A stretch of DNA of 64,000 bases from Harmothoe impar (taxonomy: Eukaryota; Annelida; Polychaeta; Phyllodocida; Polynoidae), in contig OX381707.1 in NCBI GenBank assembly GCA_947462335.1, forward strand, positions 62,845,773-62,909,772, given 5' to 3'. Shown here piece by piece: positions 30,874-41,801 of this stretch; position 1 is the first letter of the stretch, and every line of letters begins with the position of its first letter. The position numbers were made by a program, and so were the translations under genes. The notes below the pieces were generated by a model, which saw only the letters and a program-made list of their open reading frames with translations, did not search any database and was not told where the DNA came from.

Positions 30874-33800
30874 ATGAAGAAGAAAACACGGAAAGCAAAG
30901 CCCCGTGACAACTCGCCAATGGCGGCGAAGCCGCCAGGTAGGACTGTGTTAGACCTACTGCATGCCAATACACCGACAGGTCAACCCACAACCACGGCTC
31001 CCTCCGGCACGGCAAAACGCCCTAGATCCGCTGAGGGAAAGATCTCCAGGTTGGTGAACTCAAGTCCCACGGAGTTATCGCCCATTAACAAGAGAAATCG
31101 GTTCGCCCTGTTGTCAGACAGCATAGCTGACATGGACACCGCGGCGCCGACGACCCCGGTGCAGCAGGAGACCGGCCGCACCGCGACATCGCTGGCCGGG
31201 CTGCCCCCCGACACCCTCCGCCAACAACAACCAGACCAACGGGCCGCCCTGGCATGGACGCCCGCCCACCTAGACGGGCCCCACCCAGGCACGGCCCGCC
31301 AACAACACCAACACCACGACCAGCGCACCGACCTCTCCACCCATGCCGCCCGACAGCTGCTGGGCGATGGGACGGTTATTGAAGGTGAGACAGCCGGCTA
31401 TACACATCATTCAGGTCTGTCAAACCCGATCTCTGATTTTATTGAAACCCTGAACGCCTCGATCAACCATGATCACCAAAAGCTACAAGCCGCCCAGCCT
31501 GTATCACCGCCTCCCAGCCCCCATGATGAGATTGGCCATCTTGAAAACCTGCATGCCGCCAGTGCAGCCGCCTACCCGTCACGCCCGACTGAACAAGGAG
31601 GGCGCAATCTCCACCAGGACCCGCTGCCGGTCCCCTCGCCGCACCGACCCATGCTGGAGACCTACACGTCACGCCCGACCGAACAAGGAGGGCGCAATCT
31701 CCACCGCGGATCACTGCCGATCGACCGTCGCCACGGACAGCGACCTATGACAGAGTCCTGTGGTGGAGACACACCGTGTTTACCTAAAACAGCTGATCCA
31801 TCATCACAACATAATATGGCACCAGTGGTCATCCCTGGAGGAGGCCCACAACCTGATCTACCACTGAATGTACAGCTCCTAAAGATGATGACCCATATCC
31901 AAGCTAATATGGCGGAGAAATCAGACTTAGACCGAGAGCTAAAATTAGTTTCCATGAACTTTGACACCAAAATGGATGGCATAAGTGAAGCTCTCAATCA
32001 GGACCTAGGTGCTCTGAGATCTCGAATTGCAGTCTGTGAAGACACCCAAAAGGCCAGATCAAATGAGATGAGCACAAACATCCGACAATTCAAAGCATCA
32101 TGCACAACCAGTATTGCTGCAGTCAAAACTGAACTGAGCGCTGGCATCACAAATGTCAAACTGGACATGGAGTCCAAACACACCGACCTTGAAGCCCGCC
32201 TTGAAGCCCGGCTGCGAGCGCTTGAAGCCACCGACATCAAACGCGCTCCCATCCAACCTCAACATCAGCCAGGGTGTGCCGGCTCTAATGGCATGCCGGC
32301 AGCCCCCACAAACCGGCCTCCTAGCTCAGCCCGTGTGGGACCTGGTGAACACGCAGACTACGCTGCCATGCTGAAGAATGGCAACATAGCCACCAATCCA
32401 AAGCCCGCCGCAGCACCAACCAGGAGCCCAACCAAGCAGCCCAGAGCCCAACCCAGCAAATCAGCCCCGCCAGGTACCAAACCACCTACCTTCAATGTGG
32501 TGGTAGTCGGCCTTGACACTGAAGGCAGTAATGGAGACATCTTTGACACCTACCAAAGCATAATACAGGCACTAGGCATGGCGGCAGATAGATCTGATCT
32601 ATCCTTCATCACCCGCGTTGGCCGACCGGGTAGAAGTGTCCGTCCAATCATGATTGCTTTCAAAAGTGAATCCGTCCAACAGGAAGCCCTGTATCTAAGG
32701 CACAATATTCAATCACTGGGTAATTCAGTATTTCTGAACCCAGACGAAGATCGAGCAACCAGATCCTGTAGATACCTGCTCCGCTCTGTCTACAACCACA
32801 TCCGTGACTGGGATGTGGGAGCCATCCTAAGTGATGATGGTATAACCATCAATGACATCACCTACCCACCTACTGAGCAGGGGGTGAGGTCCATTCCTAC
32901 TGTGTACAAACCCACCAACCTGGACACCACCAAGGTAGTCGCCCCACCCCCCCGTAGGCCCCAGCGCAGGCCTCCACCGCGCCAACCGCCAGTTCAACAG
33001 CATCAACAGCCTCCGGTCCAGGCCATTGCTGCAGCAGGATCTCCCAATCATGCTCCAAAAAGACTGCAACAGCCTGATCCTCACCAACCCGAGCGGCACC
33101 TACAGCACCAAGCACGTACACCCCCGAGGCAGCCCACCAGTGTACAGGCTTCCCCCCCAGCACAGCAGCTTCCTCCTCAACAACAGCAGCAGCGACCACC
33201 TCCACAGCAGCCACCTGCACAACTGCAGGGAGAGCCCACTATGGATCACCAACAGGCCATGGCAACAGCCAAGGCAGTGATACCAGGTCAATGGAAGAAA
33301 ACAGCGGATCGAGAAAAGGTGAAAAGTAGCACTACTGTCCTACCTATACGTCCTGCACCAAGCGCCCCCCCTCCCCCCTGGGAGCCCACGGAGTCAATGG
33401 AAATTGACCCTCCCACTACTAGGCCTAATCCCAAGCATAAACCAACATTGGCGGTACAGAATCCTGTGTCGAGTACCAAGCCACTAGCTGCCGGGAGTAC
33501 CGGTACAGCCACCGTCAGTACCGGGGTAGTTACGACGACCAATGCAGATCCCAAAATCACCACCAATGGACCGGATCCATCCATAATCGTGGTAACCTCG
33601 CCGGTCAACCTCAACTTCAATGCCAAACCAGTGACCAGTTCTACCCCAAAATCTGGGGAATCACAGGCCCCAGCTGGTATGGACAAGGCTGAGAAAGCTC
33701 GTCTCATCCCCCCAACATCGTTTATTAATACCTACAAGCAGCAAGAGGAGAGGATCTGTATGGTCCCCTTAGGGCTAGCCTTCAGCGGCGAGTCCGCCTT

Positions 33801-34404
33801 CTTGAGTAACTTTCACCCGGCCGAGATCAAGGTAGACTTAAATGGTGTAGAAATGGTATTTGCCTCGGTTGAGCAGGCCTACCAGTACACCAAAGCCTGC
33901 CATGTCAATGATGAACAGGCAGCCTATGATATAAAAAAGGAACCCCGAGCGCACCTGAACAAATCCAGAGGCATGCAGATTGACACAGATGGCAGCGACT
34001 GGTATGTCCATGCCGTCGGTCACATAAGAAGATACGCTGTAGCGAAATTTATCCAGCATGCCGATATACGCTATAGGCTCTTCCAGACCGCCAACCACCC
34101 TATCCTGGAGGCGAGTCGCCATGAATTCTGGGGTATAGGGATAGCCTATACAGACCCAGCCCTGCATACAGCCATGACCCACCGAGGGCAAAATGTGATG
34201 GGCCAAGTTCTAATGGACATTAGGTATGAATTGTCCATACACTATGGCTATGTGGCGCCACATCCAAGTGCACAACCCCAGCCTAGTCTTGACACCACCA
34301 TGCCACCACCATCACATGACCGACACCATCATCGCCACCACCACCACCACCCGCATCACCACCCTGACCAGAGACGGTCACCGTATGGTCACACACGCCA
34401 CTAA
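30874..34404 (+). CDS. ORF1-like protein: coiled coil, RRM-like domain, NADAR domain
   Basis: 1,176 residues, uninterrupted. Basic start (MKKKTRKAKPR), then a Pro/Gln-rich region with two copies of SRPTEQGGRNLH; a coiled coil at about residues 330-455 (LDRELKLVSMNFDTKMDGI onward); an RRM-like domain at about 536-680 (FNVVVVGLD ... FITRVGRPG ... RPIMIAFKS ... FLNPDEDRATRS), as in ORF1 proteins of many LINEs; a long Pro/Gln tract; a NADAR (YbiA-like) domain at about 962-1125 (ESAFLSNFHPAEI, SVEQAYQYTKA, AVAKFIQHADIR, FWGIGIAY, GQNVMGQVL); and a His-rich tail. NADAR proteins are N-glycosidases or ADP-ribose-processing enzymes. Coiled coil plus RRM suggests trimeric RNA binding. The ORF points away from the LINE ORF2, which is unusual. 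A host gene derived from a LINE, or an inverted ORF1, are the alternatives. Domain calls are by eye. Confidence 0.8.
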   Translation: MKKKTRKAKPRDNSPMAAKPPGRTVLDLLHANTPTGQPTTTAPSGTAKRPRSAEGKISRLVNSSPTELSPINKRNRFALLSDSIADMDTAAPTTPVQQETGRTATSLAGLPPDTLRQQQPDQRAALAWTPAHLDGPHPGTARQQHQHHDQRTDLSTHAARQLLGDGTVIEGETAGYTHHSGLSNPISDFIETLNASINHDHQKLQAAQPVSPPPSPHDEIGHLENLHAASAAAYPSRPTEQGGRNLHQDPLPVPSPHRPMLETYTSRPTEQGGRNLHRGSLPIDRRHGQRPMTESCGGDTPCLPKTADPSSQHNMAPVVIPGGGPQPDLPLNVQLLKMMTHIQANMAEKSDLDRELKLVSMNFDTKMDGISEALNQDLGALRSRIAVCEDTQKARSNEMSTNIRQFKASCTTSIAAVKTELSAGITNVKLDMESKHTDLEARLEARLRALEATDIKRAPIQPQHQPGCAGSNGMPAAPTNRPPSSARVGPGEHADYAAMLKNGNIATNPKPAAAPTRSPTKQPRAQPSKSAPPGTKPPTFNVVVVGLDTEGSNGDIFDTYQSIIQALGMAADRSDLSFITRVGRPGRSVRPIMIAFKSESVQQEALYLRHNIQSLGNSVFLNPDEDRATRSCRYLLRSVYNHIRDWDVGAILSDDGITINDITYPPTEQGVRSIPTVYKPTNLDTTKVVAPPPRRPQRRPPPRQPPVQQHQQPPVQAIAAAGSPNHAPKRLQQPDPHQPERHLQHQARTPPRQPTSVQASPPAQQLPPQQQQQRPPPQQPPAQLQGEPTMDHQQAMATAKAVIPGQWKKTADREKVKSSTTVLPIRPAPSAPPPPWEPTESMEIDPPTTRPNPKHKPTLAVQNPVSSTKPLAAGSTGTATVSTGVVTTTNADPKITTNGPDPSIIVVTSPVNLNFNAKPVTSSTPKSGESQAPAGMDKAEKARLIPPTSFINTYKQQEERICMVPLGLAFSGESAFLSNFHPAEIKVDLNGVEMVFASVEQAYQYTKACHVNDEQAAYDIKKEPRAHLNKSRGMQIDTDGSDWYVHAVGHIRRYAVAKFIQHADIRYRLFQTANHPILEASRHEFWGIGIAYTDPALHTAMTHRGQNVMGQVLMDIRYELSIHYGYVAPHPSAQPQPSLDTTMPPPSHDRHHHRHHHHHPHHHPDQRRSPYGHTRH

Positions 34405-35419
34405 GGAGGGAGTAGCTCTCATCATAAACTTGAGACACACCGCGTGACTAGGGCATCACCGGTACTGATGTACCGCCCTGTCACTCTGTATAATCAATTG
34501 GTACATGCTGTATACCCTCGATATTATATGCTTATCTATGCATCAACTTGTACCAGAGTTCTACCTGCTTCACACATGTTGATGGTGTTGCAATGGTCCT
34601 AAATAGCAAGCGCATGTGAATCTGTCTTAATGATAGATAACTAGTTACCTACCTGTTCCTAATTGTATCTGTATTTGTTATATTTATAGTCATATTTAGT
34701 TGCATTTCCATATGCACATGTATTATGGATTAATCATTCAGTCAATTTAGCCACGGACCTATTAACAACTTATTTGTCTTCATTATACAACCGCCTGTCT
34801 GTTACCTAGCTCAATTCCGCTGTTACATTTTGTGTCGGAGCACCTAATGAGATGCTACCGTGCCACTGATTGATTGACGCGTATAGTTACAATACCATAC
34901 TATAAATTATGTGTGCATGTGCCCAATCCAAATATAAACAGCTGATATGGCCGAGGACGCGATCCTGCGGCAATCTGCCCCATGTATATTAGCTTACCGG
35001 TATGGAAATTCCCGGCAAGCTCTCTCGATATTCCACATTTTCTCTCAATCCCCCCCATAACCCCGCGTAATTATTCAATTACTATTATTAATATTAATTC
35101 ATATTATTGTTTGTTATTATCAGTAGCGCGGTTATCCCCCCCCCCCCCCACCCCCCTTCCCACCCATTAGCTTCAAATAAATAACAAGCGTATGGAATCA
35201 TCACCATTAATTAAATTAACTTTACTATTAATTAATTATAAAACCCAACCCTCTCAACATGGGCTACTAAAGCTGTTTTCTAATCAATACTATTCCTAAA
35301 ATGCTTAACATCCCTGATCTAATCGAAAATGACACAGGAAATGGACACTCTTATGCGCATATTAGTCATGAATGTCAAGGATATGAGTCACTGACACATC
35401 TTCCACCGTCATATCATAA
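34405..35419. other. 3' flank of the NADAR ORF
   Basis: Probable 3' UTR after the stop at 34402-34404, with AATAAA near 35176-35181. A C-run with two interruptions lies at 35139-35160. No sequence similar to the start of the LINE ORF2 is seen after the ORF. No other gene. Confidence 0.4.
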
Positions 35420-35435
35420 CCATATCCTTAGGAGC

Positions 35436-35640
35436 GCCAGTGCTTTCTGGCCTGGGACCCCCAGAACGTACTGATGTGGGGTGGAAAAATGGCCCTCAAA
35501 ACGCCAGTGCTTTATGCCAGGGGCCCCCCAGAGCGTACTGATGTGGGGTGGAAAAGTGACCCTCCAAATGCCAGTGCTTTCTGTAATAGGGCTGCCAGAA
35601 CGTAATATGTGTAATGGATTTTTCAAGTTTTTGGCTCCCA
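35436..35640 (+). repeat. 67-bp tandem repeat, about 3 copies (left arm)
   Basis: GCCAGTGCTTT recurs at 35436, 35503 and 35570 with CAGAACGTACTGATGTGGGG in each unit. The reverse complement forms the right arm at 41065-41275 with the same 67-bp period. Confidence 0.9.
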
Positions 35641-35864
35641 GAACGTAATGATGTGTATTCATGAACTGATTTCCCTCTTTATTTAATATAAATTGTGATG
35701 CTCAATACACATTGTCCCACTCTGGTAGGTCCAGCTCCAAAAGCAATACTCATTAAAACGTTCTGGGACTTCTATAGCAAATACACATTTTTCTTGTGTA
35801 ATCAATCCCTATTACACATGGGTACACTGTGGTAGATCTACTTCCAATACCTAAAAGGTTTTGT

Positions 35865-36522
35865 CAGGTCTCATATGGGTTCCAAATACACATTGGTCCA
35901 CTATGGCAGCATGGTTGCAAACATAAAACTTTTTGGAACGTTTTGGCACTTCTGTTATGAAACATAGTAGATGTACATTATCAGGTCTGATACGGGTTCC
36001 AAATACGCATGGGTCCACTATGGCAGCATGGTTGCACAGATAAAACGTTTTGGAACACTTTGGCACTTCTGTTATGAAACATAGTAGATGTACATTATCA
36101 GGTCTGATACGGGTTCCAAATACGCATGGGTCCACTATGGCAGCATGGTTGCACAGATAAAACGTTTTGGAACACTTTGGCACTTCTGTTATGAAACATA
36201 GTAGATGTACATTATCAGGTCTGATACGGGTTCCAAATACGCATGGGTCCACAATGGCAGCATGGTTGCAAACATAAAACGTTTTGGAACGTTTTGGCAC
36301 TTCTGTTATGAATCATAGTAGATGTACATTATCAGGTCTGATATAGATTCCAAATACACATTGGTCCACTATGGCAGCATGGTTGCAAACATAAAACGTT
36401 TTGGAACGTTTTGGCACTCCTGTTATGAATCATAGTAGATGTACATTATCTGGTCTGATATAGATTCCAAATATGCAGGGGTCCACTATGGCAGCATAGT
36501 TGCAAAGATAAAACGTTTTGGA
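35865..36522 (+). repeat. 117-bp tandem repeat, about 5.6 copies
   Basis: CAGGTCTGATA-GG-TTCC recurs at 35865, 35982, 36099, 36216, 36333 and 36450, exactly 117 bp apart. Central copies are nearly identical. 117 is a multiple of three, so the minus strand shows a repetitive open frame at 35851-36300, but it has no start context or domain and I do not call it a gene. Confidence 0.95.
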
Positions 36523-36639
36523 CATGGGTCCACCATGTCATGATAACAGATACATGCTTGTGAACATGATGAACACATGCATGTTGACATGATTAATACA
36601 TGTATGTCAACATGTCAATGTCAACTACACTGTAAGAAG

Positions 36640-36830
36640 TTACTCTATTTAAACAGCACAATGTGCTGTACATTTACAACACTTTTTGCTGTAGTTGGTA
36701 TTACAGCACTATTTGCTGTATAATTACAGCATCATGTACTGTAAATTGGGTCTCCGGCAATGTTGCTGTACATTTACAGTACATTGTGCTGTAGATTTCT
36801 GCCGCTAGGTGGCAGCAGTAGACCATTTCT
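36640..36830. repeat. Palindromic TACAGCA-N-TGCTGTA boxes
   Basis: CAGCACAATGTGCTGTA, TACAGCACTATTTGCTGTA, TACAGCATCATGTACTGTA and TACAGTACATTGTGCTGTA follow each other at 40-65 bp spacing. Each is an imperfect palindrome with a 3-5 bp centre. Confidence 0.75.
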
Positions 36831-37209
36831 GTATTAATTATTCCACCTAGCCCTTTCCCGAGTCAAATAAAGCCTCACAAACTCTCAAGACATCGTAGAA
36901 TAAGAATAGATGAGAGAGACTGAATGCAGTTATCATAAAGTGTATTGATATTTGCATAATTGTGTTGAATAATACAAAAAAAAAGCAAAAGTATAGAATA
37001 GACACCACATTGGTAGGAAAAGTTTAATGCTTAAGTGCCCGGACTGGGGAGAAGCTAGTATCAGATGCGGTTCAGCTGTATTGAAGCAGGATTAAACCAT
37101 TACATTGTGTAGTGTGTATTATCCTAGCTGAGATTGAACTATTATGCAGGAAAGTATTCTTCATGCATGCGTATTAATTTATATAAATTGATAAGAACAA
37201 CAATTTGTT

Positions 37210-40200
37210 TTTGGCCCAAAAGGTACCAATATAATGAATTAGGTACCAATAGAATCCTATAGGTACTAATAAAATCCAATTGGTACTTATAGAATCCTAT
37301 TGGTACCAATAGAATCCAGTAGGTACCAATGGAAAGCGGGATCGGGGGGAGGGGGATCGGGGCCAGGGGAGCAGGGGGATGAGCAGGGACAAGGGGAGCT
37401 AGATGGGGAGATCAAGAGCAGGGGAGCGGAGAGTGGGAAAACGGAGAACAGGAAAATAGGTACCAATAAAATCCAATAGGTAGTTGTAGAATCCATAAGT
37501 ACCAAGAGGGAACGTGAGCAGGGGTGGGGAGAGCGGGGGTCGGGGGAGCGGACAATGTGAAAAAGGAGAATGGGAAAATGGAGAACAGGAAAACAGAAAA
37601 TAGGTACAAATGAGATTCAATTGGTATCAATGGAATCTTATAGGTACCAATAGAGAATGGGATCGGGGAGTACCAATTAGTACCAATAGAATTGGTACTG
37701 ATAGAATCCTATAGGTACCAATATCATCCAGTAGGTACCAATGGAGAGCGGAACGGGGGGCGGGGGGAGTGGGGATGGGTCGAGCAGCAGGCAGGGTGAG
37801 CTGGGCTCGGGGGAGCAGGGGGTCGGGAGCGGGGAGAGCGGAGAATCAGAAAATGGAGAACACGAAAATAGGTACCAATAAAATCCAATTGGTACCAATA
37901 GAATCAAATAGGTAGTGGTAGAATCCAAAAGTATCAAGATAGAACAGGATCAGGGGTGGGGAGAGCGAGGGCCGGGGGAGTGGAGAACATGAAAACGGAA
38001 AATAGGTACAAATAAGATCCAATTGGTATCAATGGAATCTTATAGTACCGATAAAGAATGGGATGGGGGGCGGGGGGATTGCAGGCAGGGGGATTGGGTG
38101 AATCGAGGCAGCAGAATGTTGGGGAGTGGGGGGATCGGGGGTGCAGGGGGATTGGTGAGCAGGGGGAGCGGGGAGCAGTGGCATTGGGGGGAGCGGGAAG
38201 TACCAATTAGCACCAATAGAGGTACTAATAGAATCCTCTGCTAATAGAATACCAGTTTAAAGTGGGATCGAGGGCAGAGAGATCGGGGGCCGGGGGGTCG
38301 GGAGCAGGGAGAGCAGAGAATGGGATAAAGGAGAACAGTTCTATGGGTACCAATAAAATCCAGTAAGTACCAATGGAGAGCAGGATCAGGGGAAGGGGAT
38401 GAGCAGGGACAAGGGGAGTGGGACAGGGAGAATCAGGAAAACGTGGAGAATGGGAAAACGGAGAACAGAAAATAGGTACCAATAAAATAAAAAAGGTAGC
38501 ATTAGAATCAATAAGTGCTAAGAGAGAACGGCAACAGCGATGGAGAATTTAAGTGGAAAATAGGCACAAATAAGATCCGATGGGTATCAACAGAATCTTA
38601 TAGGTACCAACAGAGAGTGGAATTGGGGAGTACCAATCAGTACCAATAGAATCGGGGCAGGGGGATAGGGGGCTGGGGGTTTTGGGGATTGGGGGAGTGG
38701 AGTGTCGGGGAGTGGGGCCATCGGGGGTGCAGGGGGATTGGTGAGCAGGGGGAGCGGGGAGACGCAATTAGTACCAATAGACTCCAACTAATAGAATCCT
38801 ATTGGTACTAATAGAATCCCATTGATACCAAAATAATCCAGTAGGTACCAATGGAGAGCAGGATCGGGGGCAGGGGGATGGGGGGTGGGGAGAGCAGAGA
38901 ATGGGAAAATGGAGAACAGGAAAATAGGTACCAGTAAAATCCAATTGGTAAAAATCGAATCAAATAGGTAGCAGTACAATTCATAAGTACCAAAAGAAAA
39001 CGGGATCAGGGATTGGGAGAGCTGGCCTGGGCTTTTGGAGAATGTGAAAAAGGAGAGCGGGAAGTGGGGGGATCAGGGAGTGGGGGGATCGGAGAGCAGG
39101 GGGAGTGGGGAAAGGGGGTATCAGGGAAAGGAGGGATCGGGGAAAGGGGGGGGGGAAAGGGGAGCAGACAGAGTGGTGGGATCAGGGACAGGGAGGATCA
39201 GGGAGAGAGGGGAGCGGGGGGAGAGGAGAAAGGGGTTAGACGGGAGCAGACAGAGGGGGGGGGAGAGGGGATCATGGACCGGGGGGAGAGGGGAGCGGGG
39301 GGAGAGGGGAAAGGTGGGATCGAGGAGTGCATGGAGTGGGGGGATCAGAGAGAGGGGGGATCGGGGAGAGAGGTGATCGGGGAGAGAGGTGATCAGGGAG
39401 AGAGGGGATCGGGGAGAGGGGGGATCGGGGATCGGGGAGATCGAGGAGCGGGGGATCAGGGGGGGGGGGATCAGGAAGAGGGGGGAGAGGGGGGATCGGG
39501 GAGCGGGGGTTCAGGGAGGGGGGGGGGATCAGGAAGAGGGGGGAGAGGGGGGAGCGGGGAGCAGGGAGGAAGGGATCAGGGAGAGGGGGGATCAGGGAGA
39601 GGGGAGATCGGGGAGAGGGACGATCAAGGAGAGGGGGGATCAGGGAGAGGGGGCCGGGGGAGTGGATAACATGAAAAAGGAAAACGCGAAAGGGGAGAAC
39701 AAGAAAACTGAAAAAAGGTACAAATAAGATCCAATTGGTATCAATGGAATCTTATAATACCAATGGAGAATGGGATAGGGGGTGGGGGGAATGGGCGCTG
39801 GGGAATTAGGGGCTGGGGAATTGGGGGAGTGGGGGAGTGGAGTGTCGGGGAGTGGGGCGATCGGGAGTGCAGGGGGATTGGTGAGCAGGGGGAGCGGGGA
39901 GAAGCAATTAGTACCAATAGACTCCAACTAATAGAATCCCATTGATCCCAAAATAATCCAGTAGGTACCAATGGAGAGCAGGATCAGGGGCAGGGGCAGG
40001 GGCAGAGAACGGGAAAACGGAGAACAGGAAAATAGGTACCAATAAAATCCAATTGGTACCAATCGAATCAAATAGGTAGCAGTACTATTCATAAGTACCA
40101 AAAGAAAATGGGATCAGGGATGGGGAGAGCAGGCCTGGGCTTTTGGAGAATGTGAAAAAGGAGAGCAGGAAGTCGGGGGATCATGGAGTGGGGGGATCGG

Positions 40201-40350
40201 GGAGCAGGGGGAGCAGGGAGCGGGGAGAGGGGAGATCAGGGAGAGGGGAGATCAGGGAGAGGGAGAATCAAGGAGAGGGGGGATCAGGGAGAGGGGAGAT
40301 CGGGGGGGGGAGATCGGGGATAGTGGGGAGAGGGGAGAGGAGGGGAGGGG
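37210..40350. repeat. G-rich complex minisatellite
   Basis: Alternating blocks of AGGTACCAATAGAATCC-type phrases and G-rich segments (GGGATCGGGGG). AGGTACCAATGGA-AGC recurs near 37321, 37735, 38375, 38836 and 39961. The longest repeat period I see is about 1.1 kb (AGTACCAAAAGAAAA at 38992 and 40095). All reading frames here are low complexity and not credible proteins. Confidence 0.85.
39050..39680 (+). repeat. Purine-rich GGGATCAGGGAGAGG minisatellite
   Basis: About 630 bp almost free of pyrimidines except within GATC, which recurs roughly every 18-20 bp. Strong G-run content makes G-quadruplex or triplex formation likely. Confidence 0.85.
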
Positions 40351-40357
40351 AGGGGAG

Positions 40358-40613
40358 TATAAGAGCACAACAGATCCTCCACGGCCATAACGTTCTAAAA
40401 TGTTTTATTTACAAGTTGTAGTAAAAGAGCAAAATAGATCCCCCACTGCCATAACGTTCTAAAACGTTTTATTTTCAAGTTGTAGTATAAGAGCAAAATA
40501 GATCTCCCACTGCCATCACGTTCTAAAACGTTTTATTTTCAAGTTGTAGTATAAGAGCACAATAGATCCCCCACTGCCATAACGTTCTAAAACGTTTTAC
40601 TTCTAAGTTGTAG
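40358..40613 (+). repeat. 64-bp tandem repeat, 4 copies
   Basis: AGAGC-AAATAGATC-CCCACTGCCAT and ACGTTCTAAAACGTTTTA recur with starts at 40362, 40426, 40490 and 40554. Reverse complemented, the core matches the 117-bp units of the left arm. Confidence 0.9.
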
Positions 40614-41064
40614 AATAAAAAACGTATCAAAACGTTTTAATGCTATTCTGTGCATATCACAGGCAGAAGTGCCAAGTCCTGATAATGTGTATTTGGAAAA
40701 ATAGCTAATTAGCATGAAATTCATGATATCATATGGTATAACTGATGAAATCTTTAGATGATGCTCAACTAGAAGCATTTAACCATACTGACAAATCAAA
40801 ATAATTTAGATTAAGGTATAATACCATCACAAGATGTACTACTATATTTAGCATGTTATTTCAAATATTGCAAAGTTAGGATATAATCGATTTTCAAGGT
40901 TAATTACTACTAATAAAGCATCAAATTATGAAGTATATGAAGGCAGTAGTCATAAAACCATTTATCATACATTTACATTATAAAAGAAATATTAACAATC
41001 TAGTGTAATCTAGGCATTATATATTGCATTGAAATCCTTGAAATGTGTGGAAACCAGTGGCGTT

Positions 41065-41280
41065 TGGGGCCATCATCCATCCAAATTCCTGGCATTTGGA
41101 GGGCCCTTTTTAGACCCCACATCAGTACACTCTGGGGGGCCCCTGGCAAAAAGCACTGGCATTTTGAGGGCCATTTTTACACCCCACATCAGTACGTTCT
41201 GGGGGTCCCCTGACATAAAGCACTGGCGTTTGGAGGGCCGTTTTTACACCCCACATCAGTACGCTATGGTTGTGCTAAGG
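41065..41280 (-). repeat. 67-bp tandem repeat, right arm (inverted)
   Basis: CCCCACATCAGTACGTTCTGG and CACTGGC recur every 67 bp. This is the reverse complement of the repeat at 35436-35640. Confidence 0.9.
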
Positions 41281-41290
41281 ATAACGGCCA

Positions 41291-41801
41291 TGCCTTATGT
41301 TACACTGTGTACTGAAAGGTCAGCCCCATTAAGTAGAAATAGGTCGTTTTTAACAGTTGGCTAATTAAAGGCAAGAAAGTAGAAAAACAGTTTATTAGGC
41401 ACCATTGAGGAACAGCTCCCAGGGTTGGTCCCTAGTAAAAGAGCAGCTCAGTTACACAGAGCCTATTGTATGAAAACAATATTGAATAAGAAAGAACTGC
41501 TGTGTAATGACAGAAGCTATTTTGAAGGAAAACAGAGTCTATTATTGAAATGGAATTTGTAACGGATTATGTGAAAGGCCGATTGTCCCGTATGAATGTC
41601 TATGTATGAATGTCATTTGGTTGGCATGAATGTCTGTTCTTTTGAATGAGATGGGGATTGTCCAGGGTAAAAACCTAATTGATTCGGATTTGCTGCTGGA
41701 CCCTCTCGTAGCTGCACTAAGAGGGTCTTTTGGGGTCCCACAAGTTACCTGCATTCTCAGCGTGCATTGCCGTCGGAACCGGAGTCCGTAAGACAAAGAA
41801 G
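41291..41801. other. Intergenic DNA without a recognised gene
   Basis: Only short frames and short T- and G-rich words; no supportable feature. Confidence 0.4.

Larger units (their letters stand above)
35420..41290. mobile_element. Foldback-like element with tandem-repeat arms
   Basis: The left outer arm (35436 onward) is made of 67-bp repeats (GCCAGTGCTTT...CCCCCAGAACGTACTGATGTG) and the right outer arm (about 41065-41275) is made of the same 67-bp repeat reverse complemented. Edge words CATATCCTTAG and (reversed) GTTATCCTTAG also correspond. The next layer inward is 117-bp repeats at the left and 64-bp repeats at the right that share TAAAACGTTTT(G/A)GAACGTT in opposite orientation. The centre is a 3-kb G-rich minisatellite. 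Long inverted arms of subrepeats around a loop are the signature of foldback elements. No transposase is visible, so it would be non-autonomous. A chromosomal inversion of satellite blocks is the alternative. Confidence 0.55.

Noticed and set aside
27226..34597. TTGATGGTGTTGCA shared by the downstream regions of the two divergent ORFs
   Set aside because: A 14-bp match between two regions is expected by chance several times in a window of this size; flanks do not match.
35851..36300. Open frame of 149 codons on the minus strand with repeating peptide units
   Set aside because: It exists because the underlying repeat is 117 bp, a multiple of three. No start context, domain or transcript signal.
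35865..36522. Regularly spaced repeats that might suggest a CRISPR array
   Set aside because: The whole 117-bp unit is conserved, with no unique spacers, and the genome is eukaryotic.
39013..39727. Long Gly/Arg-rich frames in the purine tract
   Set aside because: Low-complexity translation of a minisatellite in several frames at once; no coding signal.
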